DNA of 64,000 nucleotides from Sphagnum magellanicum (taxonomy: Eukaryota > Streptophyta > Sphagnopsida > Sphagnales > Sphagnaceae), in assembly GCA_021904315.1 (NCBI GenBank), contig CM038920.1, forward strand, positions 18,724,001 to 18,788,000. Direction: 5' to 3'. The position numbers and the translations under genes were made by a program. A model generated the notes under the pieces. It made no database searches, was not told the origin of the DNA, and saw nothing but the letters and a program-made list of their open reading frames with translations. Positions 60,198 through 64,000 of the stretch are shown here, piece by piece. Positions within the stretch are counted from its first letter, which is position 1, and each line of letters starts with the position of its first letter.

Positions 60198-61145
60198 ATG
60201 GAATGCCAACTTCAAATGCATGAAGTGGCACAAAAGCTTGTGAGTACACCATTGTTTAGTTTTCAAGATTTGAAGCTAAGCACCATGGACATAATTGCAA
60301 TACTAGAGGATACTCTAAACACTACATCAGGTCCTCTACCAATCCCTTATCCACATGCTACAGAGGTCCCATCCAACACCTTGGAGAAACGTTCGATTGG
60401 CTCACATGTTGCAAATGGCGTTTGTAATATAGTCACTAATTCGAGCATGGTTAAATTAGTGGGCTTTCGTACCTCTAATTCTACATTCACATATCAGAAG
60501 GGAGTTGAGAACACCTCACTTGTAGATTTGTTATTCAGCAAAGGTGTTGTGGATAGCCATTCTCTCCACAAAGTTTTTCACTCATTTCCAAAGGTGGTGC
60601 TTAGTGAGAAAACTTCCATCGCCATTAGAGTTGCCATTGTTGACAATACTGGGTCAGTAATCCAAGTGGGAGGACATACACCCAAAGTGGTACTTCTTGA
60701 TATAGGTGCCCAACCAATGATTCTTGGAGTTCAATTTGCCAAGAAGATGGGCATGCTTGACTCCAAACTACGGAAATCTATGTGGCAAATTCACACCGTT
60801 AGTGGGAGCGTAAAGGAGGTATTTGAGGAAAGTTCGGATTTGATTACACTTAACTTCAATGAAGGTACAGATCAGGAGCTTTGCTTACAGGTCAAATGTT
60901 TAGTCACCAATGCTACCAGTTATGATGTGCTCATTGGGCAAGAGGCCGTGTTTCCACCTAGTTTCACAATTAACAACCGGTTCGAACATGCGTACTATCG
61001 AGTGGATTGGGAGACTAATGGCCACCACCTGGGATATATACCCCTTGATTTACATGGGAACCATAGTCCTATGGCTCACCATTGTATGTTCAAGGAAGCA
61101 CACACCATTTCCTATATCCAACAAGCTAGCCACGAGTGGATATAG
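60198..61145 (+). pseudogene. Retroviral-type aspartic protease region (Ty3/gypsy)
   Basis: The longest intact stretch of the element, 315 codons. The active-site motif is VVLLDIGAQPMILG at about 60,690-60,725: DIGA in place of DTGA/DSGA, followed by a hydrophobic strand. About 80 residues later comes TSYDVLIGQEAV, the typical flap-to-C-terminal strand of plant Ty3 proteases. The N-terminal 150 residues are a linker from gag. The frame ends at a TAG (61,143) after HEWI; the same frame then stays open to a second TAG near 61,341, just before the methyltransferase. Confidence 0.75.
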
Positions 61146-61339
61146 GGAGATGAGGAAGAAATAGCTTACGCTCAAGCTATTGAAAGTTTAAGGGTGGTTT
61201 TTACTGACATTCAACATGGACTAGAGGTTTTACAGAGGTTCAAAGTAGCCCACAAGCCCTTGGTCAAAGCTTTGTCTAATTTTGAGAGCATGGAGAACCA
61301 TGGCGAACTGATTAAGCCATTATTTCGTCAACTAATCAC

Positions 61340-62340
61340 CTAGACACAAATTAAGGAAGGGATTACATTACTAGAGTTCTTAGTGCTATTGGTACAAGTC
61401 TCAAAGCCTTATTACAATCAGGGATGGTGGTTTGGAGGTATTTCTACGTGGACATTGATCCTATTGCAAGGCAAGTGGCGACATTAAGAATGAGGGAGTT
61501 CACAACAAGATTTCCACAACAGTTTGCAACCACCACATGGAAGGCTAGTTTCACATTTTTGCCTTTTGACATACAACTAATTCAAAAGAAACATATGGAA
61601 TTATTTGGCCCCGTCGACCTCATCATTTCAGGTTGGGAGCGTCAAGGATTTTCAGCGGTTGGATTTGAAAAAGGCTTGAATGACATAAGATCTGGTATTT
61701 TCATGGACATGATACGATTGATCACTTGGGCTCAATCCATTTCTCTTACATTTGGTTATGTAATTGAAAACACCCCTTCTCAGTTTGATCAAAAGGAGAA
61801 AATCCAGGAGCACTACACACTAGTCAAGCATTACCTTGGAGAGCCGCTCTTACTTGACGCGACATAATGTGGTTCCTATGCACACTAGTTGCGCAACTCG
61901 TGGACCAACTTGGCACCACTCTCAGTTTTACTCTCTGAAATACACTATCAGAGACCCCAACCTGTAGATTTTTCACATATTAAATGATCAAAGTTCTTGC
62001 CAACCAGTTACAAGGCAAGAGAAACCTCCTTGGTTTCCTACGAACACAATAGGAAAACCAAGAGGTGCTTAACCCACCTTTGTCTCCTTCCCAAAAGCAC
62101 ATGTTTTCAAGGAAATGGACCAGGCCTGGTGTATCGTCATGCTTCAACTACTTGGGATGAACCAAGCCCAGAAGAAAGAGAAAGGGCTATGGGGCTCCAA
62201 GCTGGCACTACTAGTCACACTAAGGTGACTAGATTGGAGTGTAACGTTATACTAGGGGGAAGCATGGACTTGAACTCCCTTACATGGTTATTGGTAACTT
62301 GTGTACTTTTTCAAATGTACACAACACCAACACTGATTCA
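61340..62340 (+). pseudogene. Cytosine-5 DNA methyltransferase domain inside the retrotransposon
   Basis: Motif I (AdoMet binding) is split by a one-base deletion: GITLLEF in the protease frame, then SAIGTSLKALLQSG in the next. An acidic YVDIDPIAR (motif II) follows. Motif IV reads DLIISGWERQGFS, where the family has PCQ; the catalytic Cys is Arg. GLNDIRSGIFMDMIRLI follows, as in C5 methyltransferases. Motif VI is YVIENTPSQ (catalytic Glu kept). Motif VIII is CGSYAH, a stop, LRNSWTNLAP. Motif X is PSPEERERAMGLQAGTTSH, then TRLECNVILGGSMDLNSL. The closing motifs resemble DNMT3/DRM more than DNMT1/CMT. Length is about 330 codons, right for a catalytic domain. Stops at 61,865 and near 61,889 fit CAA-to-TAA and Arg-codon decay. 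This copy is inactive. Confidence 0.82.
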
Positions 62341-62521
62341 ATCAACTTGCAGTTCTGGTGATGCAACCACATGGCACCCCGACCAAGTACACTTGCCTAT
62401 CTTCAACACTCTACATTTCACTCTTAGTGTTGGGGGGGAGGAGGTACCATGTAATTTGACTCAAGTGTGTCTAATACAACTGGAGGTACATTAGCTTCTA
62501 GAGAAACAATTACAACCTTCT

Positions 62522-63415
62522 ATGAATCTGCGCAATTGGATAGTGGAGAACCCAATACACCAAGTTCTTCAAACACACTTTCCAACTCCATTCCATGTGT
62601 TTCCAACTACCCTTTTGTTATGGGGAACCAGCTCATCAAGAAGGAGAAAGACCAGGTCACACTTGTTAATTAAGTATGAAAATGTATTCGCATTCTCAAT
62701 GAAAGACTTAGGTAGGTGTAAGACCATGCAGTTCTCTATAGACCTTACAAATGAGACACCCGTCTATCGAAAGAGGCATAGGTTGAGCAAACATGAGTGG
62801 GAATTGGTAAATGAAAGATGCAAAGAGCTCCATGAGGATGGTCTCATTCAACCATTAAGTTTTGATTTCGCAACTGCTACAACAATGCCAGCAAAAAAAG
62901 ATTCAACTAGATTATGGACTAAGAAAAGTATGTGTAGGGATTATAAGCCTTTGAACCTAGTTACACCTCAGGATAGGTACCCCATGCCCATCCCTGAAAA
63001 ATTGTTTGATAGCATTGGAGATTCAAACATCTTCACAATTGTGGATCTAAGGCAAGGTTTTAACCAAATTATGTTCGTTGCGAAGGATCGTAAGAAAACG
63101 ACATTCCATGGAAGCAACAAGTTATGGGAATGGCTTGTGATGCCTTTTGGATTGAAAAATGCACTTGTCTTCTTTTAGTGAGTCATTCACTAGGTTTTTG
63201 AAAGGGCATATTTCTTGAAGTGCTACATAAATGAGGTCCTAGTGCATAGCAAGGGACTCTTGCAGCATTTGGCTCATCTTGAGGAATTATTCAAGAGGCT
63301 CCACGAAGTCATTATGAAGGTCCATCCTAAAAAGTGTGAGTTTGTTGTCACCTCAATAATCTACCTTGGACATAGAATTTGCCAAATGGTATTATGGTTC
63401 ATTGGGCCAAAGTAG
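62522..63415 (+). pseudogene. Ty3/gypsy reverse transcriptase, broken
   Basis: Fingers and palm are clear: YRKRHRLSKHEWELVNE, CRDYKPLNLVTPQDRYPMP, FTIVDLRQGFNQI (first catalytic Asp kept) and WEWLVMPFGLKNA. A stop at 63,176 follows. The resumed frame has CYINEVLVHSKG, where YIDD is expected, so the catalytic Asp pair is lost. LLQHLAHLEELFKRL and HPKKCEFVVTSIIYLGHRI complete the palm. A frameshift near 63,385 leads into the connection domain. Confidence 0.88.
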
Positions 63416-63965
63416 TAGCCATTTTGGAAATGCCTAATCCTATTAATGTTCACACGTTGAGGAGCTTCATTGGATTATGTAATTACTACAGAATTTATGT
63501 CCAAGACTTTAATACTATTGCTCATCCTCTCTATGCATTGCTAAAGAAGGATGTTGCTTGGACATGGAGTGATGAGGTTCAAGAAACTTTCAACACACTC
63601 AAGGAAAAGCTTTCAGAGTTCCCCATTCTGAGAAAACCTGATTTTAACAAGGTCTTCATTTTACACACTGACTGGAGTGCTCTTGGTATTGGAGCTATTC
63701 TTGGCCAACTTGATGAAAAAGGCAAGGAATATGTTATTGCCTATGCATCCTGAAGCAACAAGGCTGAGAGCAACTACTCTTCATACGAGGGGGACTGCCT
63801 TGCTATTGTATGGGTCGTCATACATTTCAGGCCCTATCTTTATGGCACCAATTTCACTTTATATACCGACCACTAGCCTATCAAGTGGTTGATGACCAAC
63901 AATAAATTTACTAGTAAGTTAGCTCGCTAGGCACTTATATTTCAAGAGTATGAGTTCAAGGCTAT
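63379..63965 (+). pseudogene. RT connection and RNase H domain, broken
   Basis: RSFIGLCNYYRIYVQDFNTI and LYALLKKDVAWTWSDE form the connection. RNase H starts at about 63,640 (VFILHTDWSALGIGAILGQL, with Asp). After stop codons come the [19 protein letters not shown] block (catalytic Glu kept), [17 protein letters not shown], a stop, PIKWLMTNN and finally HRHGITHQNAN near the window edge. The sequence is close in style to Ty3 elements I know from seed-free plants and streptophyte algae, which is recollection rather than a search result. Confidence 0.85.
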
Positions 63966-64000
63966 TCACCGACATGGTATTACACATCAAAATGCAAATA

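Larger units (their letters stand above)
59090..64000 (+). mobile_element. Ty3/gypsy retrotransposon with a DNA methyltransferase domain, decayed, runs off the window
   Basis: Domains in order on the plus strand: gag zinc knuckle (59,438-59,479), aspartic protease (about 60,600-60,950), cytosine-5 DNA methyltransferase (about 61,340-62,340), reverse transcriptase (about 62,660-63,415) and RNase H (about 63,640-63,960). The integrase would lie beyond 64,000. PR-RT-RH order and RT sequence (FTIVDLRQGFNQI, MPFGLKNA) place it in Ty3/gypsy. Parts are joined only across frameshifts and stops, so no polyprotein can be made. The frame changes are small indels, not domain losses, so the ancestor very likely had one continuous polyprotein containing the methyltransferase. 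Neither LTR is identifiable here. Confidence 0.88.

Noticed and set aside
61340..62340. Methyltransferase as an independent host gene next to a transposon
   Set aside because: It follows directly in frame from the protease linker apart from a stop and one-base loss, lies on the same strand, has no introns, and is followed by RT at normal distance; an integral polyprotein domain is simpler.
1..64000. CRISPR arrays, bacterial operons, tRNA or rRNA genes
   Set aside because: No regular direct repeats with unique spacers, no tRNA cloverleaf or rRNA core was recognised, and the gene structure is eukaryotic.

Overview
This is nuclear DNA of a land plant with a large, transposon-rich, AT-rich genome. 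Evidence: a canonical three-exon R2R3-MYB gene with the plant-specific exon sizes, a plant-type Costars gene, spliced genes with GT-AG introns, telomere-like (CCCTAAA)n tracts, and plant hAT, PIF/Harbinger, LINE and Ty3/gypsy remnants. The style (few genes, old degraded transposons, a Ty3 lineage I associate with seed-free plants and streptophyte algae) suggests a fern, lycophyte or gymnosperm. That placement is inference; the sequence does not settle the species.

Layout. 1-3.5 kb: AT-rich intergenic DNA with short minisatellites. 4.6-6.55 kb (minus): a spliced gene for a conserved-looking protein of about 226 aa that I cannot name. 10.2-13.5 kb (minus): a complete R2R3-MYB of 540 aa inside a CG-richer block reaching to about 14.8 kb. 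16-47 kb: almost entirely repeats. These include a decayed hAT element (21.7-26.3 kb), a satellite-like array of about 175 bp units (28.5-30.3 kb), two PIF/Harbinger transposase remnants (31.9-33.9 kb minus, 46.4-46.9 kb plus) each beside the same degenerate minisatellite, a telomere-like tract of about 850 bp, a LINE 3' end (41.6-42.7 kb), a hAT-type MITE with 8-bp target duplication (39 kb), and a family of fold-back repeats. 48.1-49.6 kb (minus): a 300-aa coiled-coil protein with two C-terminal membrane segments, probably plastid-targeted. 52.35-54.02 kb (minus): a Costars/ABRACL-like gene of 81 aa, with a 97-bp tandem repeat array immediately upstream. 55-59 kb: AT-rich DNA with no gene. 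59.1-64 kb (plus): a decayed Ty3/gypsy retrotransposon running off the window.

Most notable: the Ty3/gypsy element carries a DNMT3/DRM-like cytosine-5 DNA methyltransferase domain (about 61.34-62.34 kb) between its aspartic protease and reverse transcriptase. Motifs I, IV, VI, VIII and X can be followed across frameshifts and stops. The copy is dead: the motif IV cysteine is Arg, and the RT YxDD box reads YINE. A retroelement with its own DNA methyltransferase is a rare architecture, known to me only from a dinoflagellate and a charophyte alga. Its presence in a land-plant genome is the lead discovery candidate here.

The four host genes do not form an operon or pathway; they are independent loci separated by repeats, all on the minus strand.
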